A stretch of 64,000 nt of DNA from assembly GCA_030737835.1 (NCBI GenBank), contig JAUJYN010000012.1, positions 13,667,731 to 13,731,730 of the forward strand, in the 5' to 3' direction. Each line of letters opens with the position of its first letter. Position 1 is the stretch's first letter. The notes beneath the pieces are model-generated. The model ran no database searches, was not told the origin of the DNA, and saw only the letters and a list, made by a program, of their open reading frames with translations. The stretch is from Acorus gramineus. Lineage: Eukaryota > Streptophyta > Magnoliopsida > Acorales > Acoraceae. Positions 1 to 13,086 of the stretch are shown here, in pieces. Position numbers and translations under genes: made by a program.

Positions 1-347
1 CTTCTCCACATTTTCCTAAACAGCCACTGAATTTTTATTATTATTTTTTCCTAGGTTTTCCAAAAGATTGTCTGAAGAATATACACAAATTTCTAGATTT
101 TCCCTGGACTTGCAAGTCTGCATTAACTTAGTGATCAAAATTATATTATAATAATAATCATATACATCTATCTCATTGCTGCAGTTACCTTCCCTGACTA
201 TACAACATTCATTCCTGTAAATTTCTATGTTAATATCCACCACTCGTAGATATCTTGACATGAATCAACTCACCATCAGTGAGTTGCTTGATAATATGCC
301 TCAACTTTCTCATCTTCCATGTGCAGTGTCCTTTGGAAATTGAGTTA
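1..347 (-). other. 3' flank / 3'UTR of the KCBP gene
   Basis: AT-rich sequence just downstream of the KCBP stop codon. It contains no credible coding region and presumably holds the 3'UTR. The short open frames here are chance. Confidence 0.5.
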
Positions 348-3300
348 TCATGTGGAGAGGCGTCCACTCTCTCTCGTTGCAGGTCGCTCCTCTTGGATCT
401 CCTCCAGCTCATCTTCGTCTCCTCTCTTTCCTGCCTGCTCCTTCCAATATGCAACCATCTTCTTTAGACGTGCAATTTCTTTAGATGAGACATTTTTGGT
501 TGGATCATTCACAATAGAGCGCACTCTAGATGCATACCTGGAAGTATCAAAATGGACGTAGGACATTAGGCAACTAAAAGATATAATGACATGCATATCA
601 TCCAGTAGAAAACATATAATATCATATTCTTCGCCTTTATAACTACTAAAGTGACTTCGTGGCTAACATCTAAATTTGAACCAACTAGTTCATCTAAATC
701 TCATGAGTAGCACATTAAAGGAAAACTTACATCAGAGAATTGTGGCTCTCATCCAAATTTGACTTCGCTGGAGATACATTAACAAACATCAGTGTCTTGG
801 CATTTCCACCAAGCGAATCGCTCATGAGCATTGTCAACTTGTGGTTTCTATACGGTATGTGTAGGGAATCTGAAGATAAAGCACCAATCACATCTCCAAG
901 GGCAGATAGTGATTTATTGATGCTCTGCGCTTCTTTAAGTTGATGACCAGCTGAACCTGACTTTTTCACCCTTTCTGAACCAGCAAGATCCACGAAACTT
1001 AGCTGCAATCAATAATTGATATAATTAGATGATAATCATGACCTATAACATATGAAAATCAAATGTCAGATTCATCATCCAAATAAACTGGGAAAATCAT
1101 ATGTATGTAGCAATCCAAAACTTGACTAATTTGGGCATGTTCTCATGTTGGACTGCTTATAAATTATATATTCCACGAGAATGCCCACCAGAATCATAGA
1201 GACAAAGACATAACTCAGACATTCATATGTACAGCAGTAAATTTAACTTTCGTCAAACAAGAAAAAAATTCTAACCATTGTTAGCACAGTTTGGTGTAGT
1301 TTGCAGATGATCAATAGAACTATTGGATCTGACACAGAAATACTGCAAATCTACTGCTGAATGAGAACACTTCCCAATTTATGGGAGATAAGGTAATAGT
1401 TTATATAAATATCTATACAACAAAGTAGAGTTGTCTATACTGCAGGAACATCAAAATGCATCTCATACAAGCCAATTAGATGGATGTATATTAGGTTTTG
1501 TAGGATAAAGAAGTCTGCAATACACATTATTCCCAAAACAAAATTGCACTACACCATGCAAAACTACTCAGATCAAATTCATGGTATCAAACATATAACA
1601 AAGCTTACCTTTCCTCGGGCTACAGATTGAGTTTGAAGATTGGTGCTTTCAATAACAATTGAAAGAATCAAATGAGATCTTGAACTCTCTTCATTCATCT
1701 GAGTTCCAGCAGTATGGCGCTGTTCTGACCCTCTCAAGATGATGCCTTTTAATTCCTCAAAGTTGGAAATGGGTATGACAGTCACGTTCTCCACGGATAC
1801 CATCCCCTACAAAAATTTATATGATATCTAGTAAAAACTATAAATCTGAACCTTTCGCCAATGCCTAAAACAAATTAAGTTAATGGTTACAACATGGAAA
1901 ATCACCTTGGTGTCTTTTTTAATGTCAAGTTTCAAACGCTTTGCATTCTTTGGCAATAGCAGATCAACAAGTGTATCCTGATATAACTCCACCATATACA
2001 CCTGCAATTATGGACACAAGTGACTGCGATATGAGATAAATGAGTTTTTACCACACATCAGTATGAAGCAAACAATATTATGAGGGTAGAATATGAAGTC
2101 AAATAATAACAAACTACTCTAAACCAAACCCACATATAAAAGTAACAAGATTCCAGAATATAATGTAAGAATAATCTGATAGATTATATAGAAGAATTGA
2201 GGATTATGGATAGACGAATATTTTTGGAATATTTAATGTTTTGCAAGTTGAAACTGGAGATATATGGACAATGAATGCATTTGCATTGCAATAGACATCA
2301 AGGTTCACATTTTTAGCCTTGTCTCTTCATAGTATTATATGCTTTCACTCAGTAATTAATTAAAGAACTCCAGCCAAATTGATTGCCTAACAGATTATCA
2401 ACAAAGTTGGACCTGCACTGAAGCTCTATAGCTTAATCCAGCCCATTCAAAACTTCAGAGAAAATAGAAAAACTTATATGTAGAATGCCAATAAAAAAAG
2501 GCAACATTGATAATGTTGCATGCATATATTTGCATCTTTTCAAGGGTTCCTGCATGATCTCATAACAAAACAATATAATCTTACCTTTACTATATCACGA
2601 ATAGTTGAATCTTAGCAAAATTTACTTGAGGTAATGAGATATGAGAATAGGTGTATATATCTTGCCTTCAAAGAGAATGCAAATTTGTTGCTGTCATGCT
2701 TCATGATTTTGAAAAGTTCAGCCGTTGCTCTTGGAGTGAGGCCCGGATTACTTTCAGATCCATAGATCGTGAATGTCTTCCCTGAACCAGTTTGGCCATA
2801 TGCAAAAATGCACACATTATATCCATCAACCGCTGACTGCACAAGATACTGCAATGTCCATATAAATAAAGTTAGACATACTGTAGAAATGATCAAGTCA
2901 AAACTACAGAATATTAAAGATCATCTCATGGACAAAGCAAATGTTGAAGTTTGAAATGAGTGTCATCTCAATATTATTAGAAATAAATAGTCTGACTGAA
3001 TTGTAACAGGATAAGATTAAATCTCAACAATCTCTACAGAATGATTTAGTTAACAAATTGTGTTGAGATTCGTATCTATCCAAATTTAGTTATTTGAGTC
3101 TATAAATAGATCTCATGTAATCTCTTTATCCAGTGAATAAAAAAAAAAGATATAATATATTTATGTTTCTCTTCTCTCTTTCTCTGCATTGTCTTTTATT
3201 TTATTTAAATTTTAGATTTCCTACAAATATTACTTATCAATTGAAGTCTAAAGTACCCTACCCTTGTATCCTCAAAGACATCTTCCTGAGAAGCAGTGTC

Positions 3301-6300
3301 ATCAAAAACACGATCGTAGAGGTGTTGTTTTAGCTTATCATCTTTCCAATGATGCTCAACTGTGAACTCGTCAAGACTTGAGACAACATTTCTTTCTTTA
3401 TCAGCAATCTCTTTTTCACTGAGAGGCCGCAAACGACAGTATACTCTAATCTTGCCTTTCATATCTGTAATGTCAAGAAGTAGAAGCACACTTTTAAGTT
3501 ATAGAAAGAAGTGTAGAGTGCCAATGAGGCAATGACAAAAAAAACAACAGATTCTCATTGATCAACACTAATTCATAACGATCTGATTAACCTTCGATGG
3601 TGTTAAAATATCGCTTCCTTAATACTTGCTCATCTTTGTAAAGTGCTTCCATTTCAGCTAATTGAGCAGCCTGTTTCTTCAAAATTGCAGCAGTTTGTGC
3701 ATTTTTCCTATCAATATCCTGACAATGAGTAGATACATACTTAGCCAGAGAGGTTCGGGGAGAGAGGGAGGGAGAGTTTTCGTGATGCATATAAATGAAA
3801 ACAATGGACATGAATCTAAATCATGCATGCAATCTCCGGAGTGACTATCCAGACTTCTATTGCAACAAGGTTTTAAGAATTGATGTTGAGCATACTATAT
3901 GTTACCGACACATATATCAGTCACATTTTTCTATATTTTTTCCTTCTTCTTTCTGCCCTCAAATTGGGGCTCAAATTCAAACACTTTCGAAATCTTAAAA
4001 AGAGCTTTTGGAAGGAAAAACACATATTTAGGACAGTGAAGTGTCTAAAATAGGACAAGGAAGATATAACTGGTTTAGTGTAATGGGCAGTTCTTGATAA
4101 GCACCATATATCATGTGCGCTATATTGTTTTTTGGGCCTAAAAGATGACACATTCATAATCTTATAAATTATGACCGCAGGCTAATATGATAAAAGCATA
4201 ATATAAAATTACTTCTTTCATTTCTCTGAGCTCTTCTAGCTCCTTCAAACAATTTTGTAATGTATCAAGTTCAGTGTTTCTCATCGTAAGGGTAGATTCA
4301 GCAACAGCCAAGTCCTGTGTGATGCTTTCCAACTTCTTTTCCAATTCCAATATCCGTAGCCTGAGTGTTCGCCGCTCTTGTTCAAAATTCTTTTGAAGAA
4401 CTTCTATCTGATATTTTAGTAGAGAATAAGTATATAGATTTGCTATGAATCCTAGTAACAAATGAATTCAAAGATGAGATTCACAATGAAGCATTTTCAA
4501 AGGACATTCTAGATACCTCATCGATTTTCTTCCTCTCAAGCCTTGCAATTCTCTGCTCCAACAGTAGTTTTTCATTTGCCAGTTTCTTAGTACTTTCTTC
4601 TGCCATTCGTAGTTCCTCCGTACACCTTTTCAACTCCTCTTGGACTTTAGTTGATATCTGTTTTATAGCAGTATCCCATAAATTATCTAAATTCAAAAGT
4701 TGCACAAAACTTGTGGTAGTAAAACACATCCATGCACATAGATAGTAAATAAAGTGAAACAAGAAGGATCACTACATAATAAATACACCTTTTCGACAGT
4801 TTACCTGGGAATCAGGAAAACCATTCCGTAATCTGCCAAAGGCAATATCAGAATCTCCATCTCTATTATTACAAGATCCAAGATGATACTCCCGTTTAGC
4901 GCCATTTACGATAGAAGAATTTTTTTGACTTTCCAGCTTAGTTATCTTTGTTTCTAAAGTACTTTTATCCAGCAGGGCAACCTGATAAATTGTATTAAGA
5001 AGAATAAACCAAACAAGCAAAAAGTCAAAGCAGAACAAATACAAAATAGAAGCAGATGAATTTGCAGAATCTAAATCTAAGCACGCTTGTAAACCAAAAC
5101 AAGACTCACCTGCAGAGCGGAATCCTTCTCCTCCAATAGTGACTTCAACTTGTCACGGACACAATTAACTTCTCTTATGTTTTCTTTCTCAGATTGCAAG
5201 GAATTTTTTAGCCCTTCCAGTTCCTCCTTTAGTTCTATTTCTTGCTTTTGCTTTTCACGTAATTCTTCCAATAGCTATAGAATAAAATCAATCAGAAAAC
5301 TTCTAAAGCAAAACTTCACCAAAATGACCTAAGAAATGTCACAGAGAATAAAATTGCACTGTGCACACCAAGGAATAAATTAAATGAATTGATTTGAAGT
5401 GTATATTTAAATAGCACAATACACTTCCTATATATCTTGACCGGTTGCTTCAAATGTTTAAATTAGCTTTTTAACATCGGAGAATGCAAGCAGAGTATCA
5501 TGTTGAAAAGGTGAGTAAAGGGACTACCACACTAACAGAAGACAGAGAAAATAAAAAATCCAGTAAAGCTAAGACTGATGAAACTCATTCAAATGACTAG
5601 GAAATTTGTAAAAGAAAAGATGAGCTGGACATAATATAGAACTATATGCTTGTTTGTCATATACATGTAATTATATTTGATCACAGTAGCAAGATCGAAC
5701 TTTCTTTTGTACAAAAGATGATTTTATCCAATCAAATTTAGAAGAAAGATATCTGAAAATACCTTTTATTAAACACATCCCCTCAAATGTTAACTTGTTG
5801 CCCAAAAACACTTCAAAGCTTACCACTTAATTGCTCTTTTTAATGATAGATTACAAAAAACTAACAATGATTAGCTACCTAAGTAGCCTCTTAGAAATAA
5901 CATTGTTTAGAGCATGAATCTATTGATATTTAAGTATACAGTTTACTTACTCGATCAGCATTCTTTTGAGATTCTTCAACAACTACAGATAACTCCTGAA
6001 CACGTTTCTCATACACATCTAGACTAGGAGGCTTAACCGCTTGAGACAAGTCTCCTTGAATAGATCCACCAGCAGCAGAACGTGCCTTTGAATATCTGCG
6101 AAGCATCACATCATTTATATGTGTTTGAAGAGCAACACAAATTTCTTCCCCCTGCAAAACATTAAAATTTGAAATTAAATAAATAAATAAATAAAAATTC
6201 ACAGATACGTTTCTATAAGTCATTGTTTAAATGGCATGAAAGACAAACAAAATGCAACCACATTCAAGTCAAAGAAAATGAAATGTTCTCCGAACCTGCT

Positions 6301-9300
6301 TGGTTTCAAATTGGAATATATGGAGTGCACCTGCAACTCTCATCTTGAAGAAAACGGCAGAATTGCTGCTTCCAAATTGCATAATATCCCTCAACTCTGC
6401 AGAGTGTAAGTATTCTTTTGGAACTGGACGAAAAAAATGAACCTGGGAGGAAAGCAACAATCATCCGCGTACAGCACTTGGTCAGGAACTTCACCCATAA
6501 TTTTGGAATGCACTAAATTCACTAAATAAGACAATACAGACCCCACGCCTGTTGATTCCTAAAATGATCTGACCAGGAAGAAGACCAATTGGATCATCTA
6601 TCTTCCGGACACTAAAGAAGACTGAATTCCCATAAGGAAGATTTCGTAAGATGCGAAGGAACTGCTGCCTTGCATCATCTTTGGACAGGTGCTCCTGCAC
6701 ATATATTCAAACTCAGAACCAGATGATTCCAGGCTTCAGAGATTTAGGGAAAGCAACAATTGTATTCGAAATGCAAAGAAAGAATATGATCATTAATCAA
6801 TATCTACAATCCTAGAAAGAAAATCCCAAACCAATTTAAAATCTGACTGCATTAATCATATAACAAAATTGAGGAGAATGTTTAGCAAATAATTATAAAA
6901 AATTACCAATGCTCAAACAGAAATCAGGAATTAACAGGACATAATCATGCTTTCATAGATGCGAAACATCTAGACAGAGAATAGAAGTATTAATAATTAC
7001 AGTCTTACCATTAAACGGTAACGAGAAATAATATCAAGCTCCCAATCTCTTTTTGGTCGGGTCATTGCAATTTGTCTAGGTAAATATCTCTCAAGAAGTG
7101 ATGCCCATTCACTACAGGAAAAAAAAATTCATAGTTTGAAGAATACCATAACATGTTTGTCCAAAAACAACTAAATCAACTTACATAATAATGAAAAATT
7201 ATTGCTTAAGTTACTAACATGCACGACTCTGGATTGCCAACAAATCCAATTTCAACCAGAATTTGCAGGGCAGACAGCTGAGCAGCATCATCCCTTCCAA
7301 CTGGATAATTCCCCAACATATAATCATGTTGCAGCTGCCAGACAAAAGTCGATCCCCAATTTACCAAGCCCAGAATGGTGATATGAACATTAAGAAACGG
7401 AATAAAAGTTTGACTCAATGTATCTGGTCATTTTCCAGGGTAAAACAGGATACCTGCACATAGGACAACTGAACAAACATTGGATCTGATATTGCTTCAT
7501 CTGATTCACGAAATAGACGCTTTTTGAAAGACAGTTTACAATGCAAAATTTCTCCTTTACTGCGATCCTTAACTGCCTTGAACCCCGCCAGCAGGTCACC
7601 AATATATTTATTGTCATCCAGCCCAATGTATTCCTCTGTTCCATTAAACATAACAAAGTTAGAAACATTTACATTTTTAGTTTGCCAAGTTGAAGATTCA
7701 TGCGATGTACACATGCCTCAACATGTAAGGGAAAAATTTATTACCGTTTCCAGAATCAGGTAATTTGGAACCACTGACAACTTTACGACATTCGAACAAA
7801 CTGAAACTTGAGTACACTGAGAGTTTGATAATTCCTGCAAGTTCCTGAAGTAACAATGAATTCAATTTCTGGTAAATGATAAAGAAAAAAAACCAACAGC
7901 AACATCCATCCTTCTACTTGTTTCAAAGAGAAATTAACGATGACAAATTAGTTAAAATCCACAAACTAATCAGGATACAAACTGAAAGGGATCAAATGGC
8001 AAAAAAATTACAGACTATACAGACTCAAATGACAGATTCACAAGCGTGAAGGCAAAATTCTGTTCTAACGATTATAATAAATGTACAAAGTGTCTAAGTA
8101 CAAATTAACACCCTATACTGTCCAATGGAAGTAATATAACTACATAATCACGACAACCGAAAGACACAACACTCTAATATGGAATGTACACTGCACACAT
8201 ATTTTCTATGCCATCTCTACATCAAACTAGTTGATAGATATTAAGGGTCAACACTAACATTGGGTATGGTCATACAGAGAATATTGATTGAGAATATGGG
8301 CCACTTAAACCAAAAAAGCGTAAATCTTAGACCTGAATTGTCCTATCTGTCTAGTGTATACATATAATTCCTGAAATCTTTGTCAGGCAAAAGATAATCA
8401 TAAATAAATTGAGAATGTATATATGTGTACTTATGAAATGTTTTGATTGGCACATGACACATTTCCAGGTTGAGAGAAAGAATTATTTCACCTCAACAGC
8501 ATCAGAAACCGTGGTTGACATGTCATAAGTGATTTCTTCAAAAGTTTCATCCAAGAAAAACACTATGGTCGTAAGCTTTCTACCAGTCAAAAGAGCCTCA
8601 ATCTCCTCACGCGCAGGAATTGTCTGCCTTGGCCCAGCCTTGACAGAACGTTTCAATGCATTTAATGTACTCACTGCAAAAACTTGGACTTCAGAATCAG
8701 TGGTCACCGCTTGAGCAACATAATGGACATACTCAGACATATATGCCGCAATGTCCTTGCTGGGAGGCATAGAAGAAGCACACAAGTACATCAGTTCCCA
8801 TGCTTTAACCAAGGAGTACCTGCAGATGCACAGAACTTAAATGAATCAGCATGACAGAATTTGCAGTAGAGACAAGTGAGAATTGAATTTCCCTATGGAG
8901 TAAATCCACCTCTTTTGTCTGCAAAGTTAACAGATTTAGAACCATTGGCAGTTTTAAAAGATGAATATCCAAAGCCTGAATTTTGTACATATACTAAAGC
9001 ATTTATTTTCATCGCTGTTCATATATGCATACCGATCGGGATTGTTCCGTGTTTGCTTTGAGATTTGCATGAAAAGTTCATCACGGAGTTCAGGTCGCTT
9101 TAGAGTTTGCTTGTAAAGCTTTCCAACAAGTTCTATCCGCTCTTCCACACTCAATAAAGTAGCTCTTTCAGAAGAGTCGACTCCCATATACTTCAAGATA
9201 ATCTGGAACAACTTTATTGAGCGACTTACCATATCACTGCTGCTAATTTTAAGCAAAGCAGTAGGGATAGGATCCTGCAAAAGAAAATGATGCTTAACTT

Positions 9301-11060
9301 CCATATGAGGAAATCATCTGAAACAATTACAAAAAATGGTTTGAAGATTTAGATTGTTTACTTTTCCTTTTTTTTCCCTCCTCAATATAAACATCTGCAG
9401 GATTTACAGAAAAGTATAGTACAACTAAACAATCAAATCACAACTTAATGGAGCCCAATTACCTTCTGGAAGCATAGCATATCTTCTAAAGTGAACTTTT
9501 CTCGAATTTGGGGACCCACTGATCGTTTAGAAAAGAATCCACGTTTTCCAGCAGATTGAATCAGTTTTTGCATGGCTCTTAAGAATCCCTCCACCTATAT
9601 AGAGAAAATGAAAGGTAAAAAATAATCAGTTCACCAACCTAGGCTAGCTAAGAATGGCCTGCTGGATGCAACAATGTTTACAAACACTGTCGTCAAAATA
9701 ATTGCCTATAACCACCCTGGAGTCCTGGATAATCATGTGATAGCTACAGCTGGCTTATCCCTCTGAATCCAACTATATGTCCATTCTGTAACTTCTGTTC
9801 CCCACGTCAAAGCATACTATACCTACAAAAACATCTCCAATCCTGAGCACACGTCCCCAAAGTCATTTGCATTAATTCCCACATCCCACATATCCCATGA
9901 TACCCCTCTCTTACCACTCTAGCAACAAAGCATTTGGACATACTAGTAAACTCCATAAACACTTTCCTCATAGAGCATGGTTCATATGCTTCAAACAATC
10001 AACCTAAACAACCCCCAAAGATCCTAGCGCCTTTCTGATGCACACCACATCACACTACCCAATTTACTAACTTAACCCTTCTCCTCCCTTCCCTGTCTCC
10101 ACCCCAGATAAAAAAATATTAACTTAATCTCCATTGGAAATGATAAACTGTTTTCCAAAACTTAAATGTTTGAACTTTTACTTAAAGAACATTAATAATC
10201 ATACAGAACACACTCATTGAAATGTTGCAAGACAACCTCCCCATAAAGCAGCAATCAAGCATTTCTCTGCCAAAGGATTAGCTATTCTCAATGCTCAATT
10301 TATACAACACCAATAACTCCCTCCCCTTTACAATCAAAAGCACCAAACAAACAATTGCCAGAGATGTCAGGTCAACATCTTGATTCATGAGAACCAAAAT
10401 AAATTTCAAATTTATCAAATTAGTGCGGTATAATTTCAAATTAAAACAATAACAATAACAAATAATAAATAGATAAAGCCTGCATTGTTTTCACCTGAAA
10501 TCGATCAAGCAAAGGTATGGCGCTGGCCAGCTCCACCGGGACAGACATTGAAAGCGTGGTTGGAGTACTGCAGGGAAGAATTTGATTATTAAGGAGAGGC
10601 ATAACATTACACAAATACATCAAAATCAGGCCTCATCACTCAAGCTAATTATTATGATTATACATAGCCATGCAGAACATCGATCGAGAACCAATAATAT
10701 AGAATTTATATCATAATCCTCAACATTTTTTTTAAAGAGGAAGAAAGAAGCATTCATATTAATTCAAATGGCACCCCTCAAAGAAAATGGAGAAGAGAAA
10801 TCTCCAAAAATATTGGTTCAATCTCACAAACCCCTCAATTGAGATTTTGTCAACTTAGCATGAACATGCAAACCTGAAATTATTGAAGGGGGAAAAAAAA
10901 CTCACGGAGGGGCAAAATTGGAGCCATCACTATCATAATCATCCCCATTGGAGGCAATAACAGAACTATGCAAAGGGGTTGAACTCCCATTGCTGGATCC
11001 CATGGAGTACCGGCTCGACTTGACACTATGAACCGCTACAGGTGGCGCATCAATTGTCAT
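348..11060 (-). CDS. KCBP: Kinesin-like calmodulin-binding protein (MyTH4-FERM-kinesin-14)
   Basis: A minus-end-directed kinesin-14 that links microtubules to Ca2+/calmodulin and acts in trichome shape and cell division (ZWICHEL in Arabidopsis). Coding exons, 5' to 3': 11060-10906, 10567-10495, 9594-9463, 9274-9033, 8819-8492, 7844-7745, 7635-7454, 7334-7219, 7111-7009, 6694-6542, 6442-6296, 6151-5951, 5274-5110, 4981-4805, 4657-4517, 4407-4213, 3718-3592, 3464-3262, 2848-2666, 2001-1906, 1806-1609, 1002-731, 537-348. They join into 1292 aa in one frame. Order: short N-terminus, MyTH4 (about 120-305), FERM (about 310-625), coiled coil (about 630-905), motor (about 915-1240) with P-loop GQTGSGKT (998-1005), NEESSRSH (1111-1118) and DLAGSE (1144-1149). 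A basic calmodulin-binding helix lies at about 1251-1267, with an acidic tail after it. The MTIDAPP start agrees with KCBPs as I remember them. The intron after residue 1041 starts with GC; the exon 15 acceptor was chosen by phase. Confidence 0.96.
2942..3225 (+). mobile_element. Probable solo LTR (Copia-like) in a KCBP intron
   Basis: Most of the 413-bp intron 2849-3261 reads like the LTR of a plant Copia-type retrotransposon. It begins TGTTGAAG, has a TATAAATAG promoter-like box near 3101 followed by a pyrimidine-rich stretch, and ends near CTACA. No internal coding region or second LTR is seen, so it would be a solo or partial LTR fossil. Outer edges and target-site duplication are not clear. 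Family assignment is by style only. Confidence 0.4.
10731..10870 (-). mobile_element. LINE 3'-end fragment in a KCBP intron
   Basis: A T-run at 10729-10736 followed by a GAGGAAGAAAGAAGC-like stretch reads on the minus strand as a LINE 3' tail ending in poly(A). The segment resembles 21755-21900 and the left part of the 62314-62744 insertion, so a dispersed family is likely. No target-site duplication was found. It lies in the intron between coding exons 1 and 2. Confidence 0.4.
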
Positions 11061-11810
11061 TGATCCTGTTGTCACATTCACTGCAGAAATTGTCCCTCCC
11101 TTTCAGCTTCCTTTAACACTAATGGCTCTGGACTCCAATCAAATTAATCTATAAAAAAAAAGATTGCAACAACATAACAAGTCAAGCAATCAAAATCCCA
11201 ACCAAACTGCACTCATACTATGAATCAATAAAAATGGAGAGAAATAGAGGCAAATGATCACTAAAAGCATGAACCCAACTCATATAACATTGAAAACCAC
11301 CAACTATAGAAAAAAAAAATCTAAAGTGAACTTAAATATGAAAAATTCCTTGCTCAAAATGAAGACAGCCTACAAAGCATTCGAACAAGGGTGACACCAA
11401 AAAAAAAATATTAACAAAAACTTGAACCCAAATAGACAAATCAAATGAAAATGTGGGTAAAATAAGCTAAAGATTTAAAAAAGGGTTCCTTCCAAATCAG
11501 AAGCAGTTATGAAACTCAAATGACTACAACCCAATAAGCGAAAAATCAAAAGAAAAGATGAAACCCTGAAAAAATGAACGAATGCATGAAAACCCAGATG
11601 GATTTCAACCCTCAAGACACAAAAAAAATGAAGTGATCAAAAAGAGTCTCCGAATTGGTGATGGGTTGATCGATTACCTTTGAAACTATGAAGAAAGGTC
11701 GACAAAAAAAATCACTTTTTTTTCTTCTTCTGCTCTGCCAAAAAAAAAAAAGGTAAGATCTGATGGTTAAAAGAGAGTTTGGAGGGGGGAAGGGGAAGGG
11801 GAGGGTCACG
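11061..11810 (-). promoter_or_regulatory. KCBP 5'UTR with probable 5'UTR intron, and promoter side
   Basis: Reading on the minus strand, a good donor (AAG then gtaatc) ends an upstream exon at 11678 and a good acceptor (tatag) starts the next at 11148. An intron of about 530 bp therefore probably splits the 5'UTR. The upstream exon would begin near 11.8 kb. A short upstream frame (ATG TGA) precedes the main start at about 11075. This is inferred from splice signals only. Confidence 0.5.
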
Positions 11811-12340
11811 AGGATTATTAAATTTAAAATTAAAATATATGGGTTTATTAAAAATAATATTAAAATATGGAAGTTCAGAAGGGGCAGTGGTTTTAGCTTG
11901 CTTAAATAATATATATATATATATATATATATGAATATTGTTATTTTTTTATGAAATATATATGTGATCAGACAAGTGGCCCTGAAGTTGGTAAAAATAA
12001 CAGAGTGCCCTGGGTTTTATGATTTTTTACTCATTTTTTGATTTAGGCACTCATTTTTTATTTCATTGCACTTTATGTTTTGGATGGCATGTTGGACTGT
12101 TCTTTTACATTTTGGATATTGTTAATGTAGTAGTCAGGAATAGAAAAATCATGTCCTCGAAAAATATTATTATTTTCGTTATATTTTGAATATCTTGTTA
12201 GTTTATTATTAAGATACTTGTATTTTAAAGAAATTTAAGACCAATAATACTTCATATTAACATTATTCTTTATTATTCATATAAAAAGTTAACTACTTTA
12301 CTCTTCTCAAATGATCGGTCAATTAGTAGGTTGAACTAAG
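11811..12340. other. Intergenic, AT-rich, with (AT)n microsatellite
   Basis: No gene seen. An (AT)n tract lies at about 11908-11931. The rest is AT-rich with no recognisable repeat structure. Confidence 0.5.
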
Positions 12341-12559
12341 GCAACATATTTAGTGAATTTTAACAAAAAAAAAATTGTCAATTGTTTTACCAATACTATA
12401 GTTGAAAAAAAAAATTCTTGATATTTTTTTAAAAAAATAGATAGATATTTGATACTTAATTTCATTACTGAAAATCGAATTACAAACTCTAAATTGGGAG
12501 GGATAATAGATGAAAAAAATAAAATGAAGGAGCAAGAAAGAAAAAAGAAAAAAAAAAAG

Positions 12560-13080
12560 AGAAAAGATCCTGCCAGTGAGTGTCAAGTATTCCCAGTTAG
12601 AAGAGGTCTCTAATCCGAAAAAGAAGTGACACGGACCATTACTCCGTGATGCAAATATATCCGTTTCTAAATGAAATCTCTCGTGTTGTGATCCCAATCT
12701 CATAAAGAGATCACTTCTGCTAGATTGTCGACTTCCTTCTTTTTTATGGCTTTTCCCTGCTGCCCATAGGCCATTGATGGATTAGAAGAACGTATCCACA
12801 CTAGTATGGGCATCGATTATTGCCCAGAACTATTTTGCTATCACGCACTCATAGAAGTGGTGAAGCGCATATTATGGAGCCGCCGAGCACAATACACAAT
12901 TCATTGGTTCATTTCTCGCCCACTTTGCTCGATATACCTTCATAAGCAACTGTTCTTTAACAAGAACCACATGAATACTTTTAGCTTCAATGACACCTTC
13001 GGCTGCTATATTTGTTGGACTCTCGAACATTGCACAGGTTGTCTAGGAATAACAAAATTTCACCATCTATAACCCTCTTC
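12560..13080 (-). mobile_element. Decayed LINE fragment with zf-RVT domain
   Basis: Conceptual translation of the minus strand gives the C-terminal zinc-binding (zf-RVT) region of a plant L1-type LINE. It reads KLKVFMWFLLKN, then YRAKWARNEPMNCVLC, then HHFYECVIAK and FW. The order P-K-x-K-x-F-W, C-x2-C, H-x5-C is typical of that domain. The copy is old: it needs at least one frame change and carries two in-frame stops within the domain, and no intact reverse transcriptase is nearby. The edges are approximate, and downstream sequence to about 12350 may belong to it. Confidence 0.7.
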
Positions 13081-13086
13081 ACTGTG

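Noticed and set aside
4658-4762. Extending KCBP exon 15 upstream to include [10 protein letters not shown]
   Set aside because: The acceptor at gaatttag is in the wrong phase. The acceptor at aaaacag (start 4657) keeps the frame and matches the coiled-coil alignment with Arabidopsis KCBP as recalled.
12350-12703. Minus-strand frame of 117 aa beginning MRLGSQHERFHLETD
   Set aside because: Only its first part may belong to the LINE relic. The rest is Phe/Ile-rich translation of AT-rich DNA.
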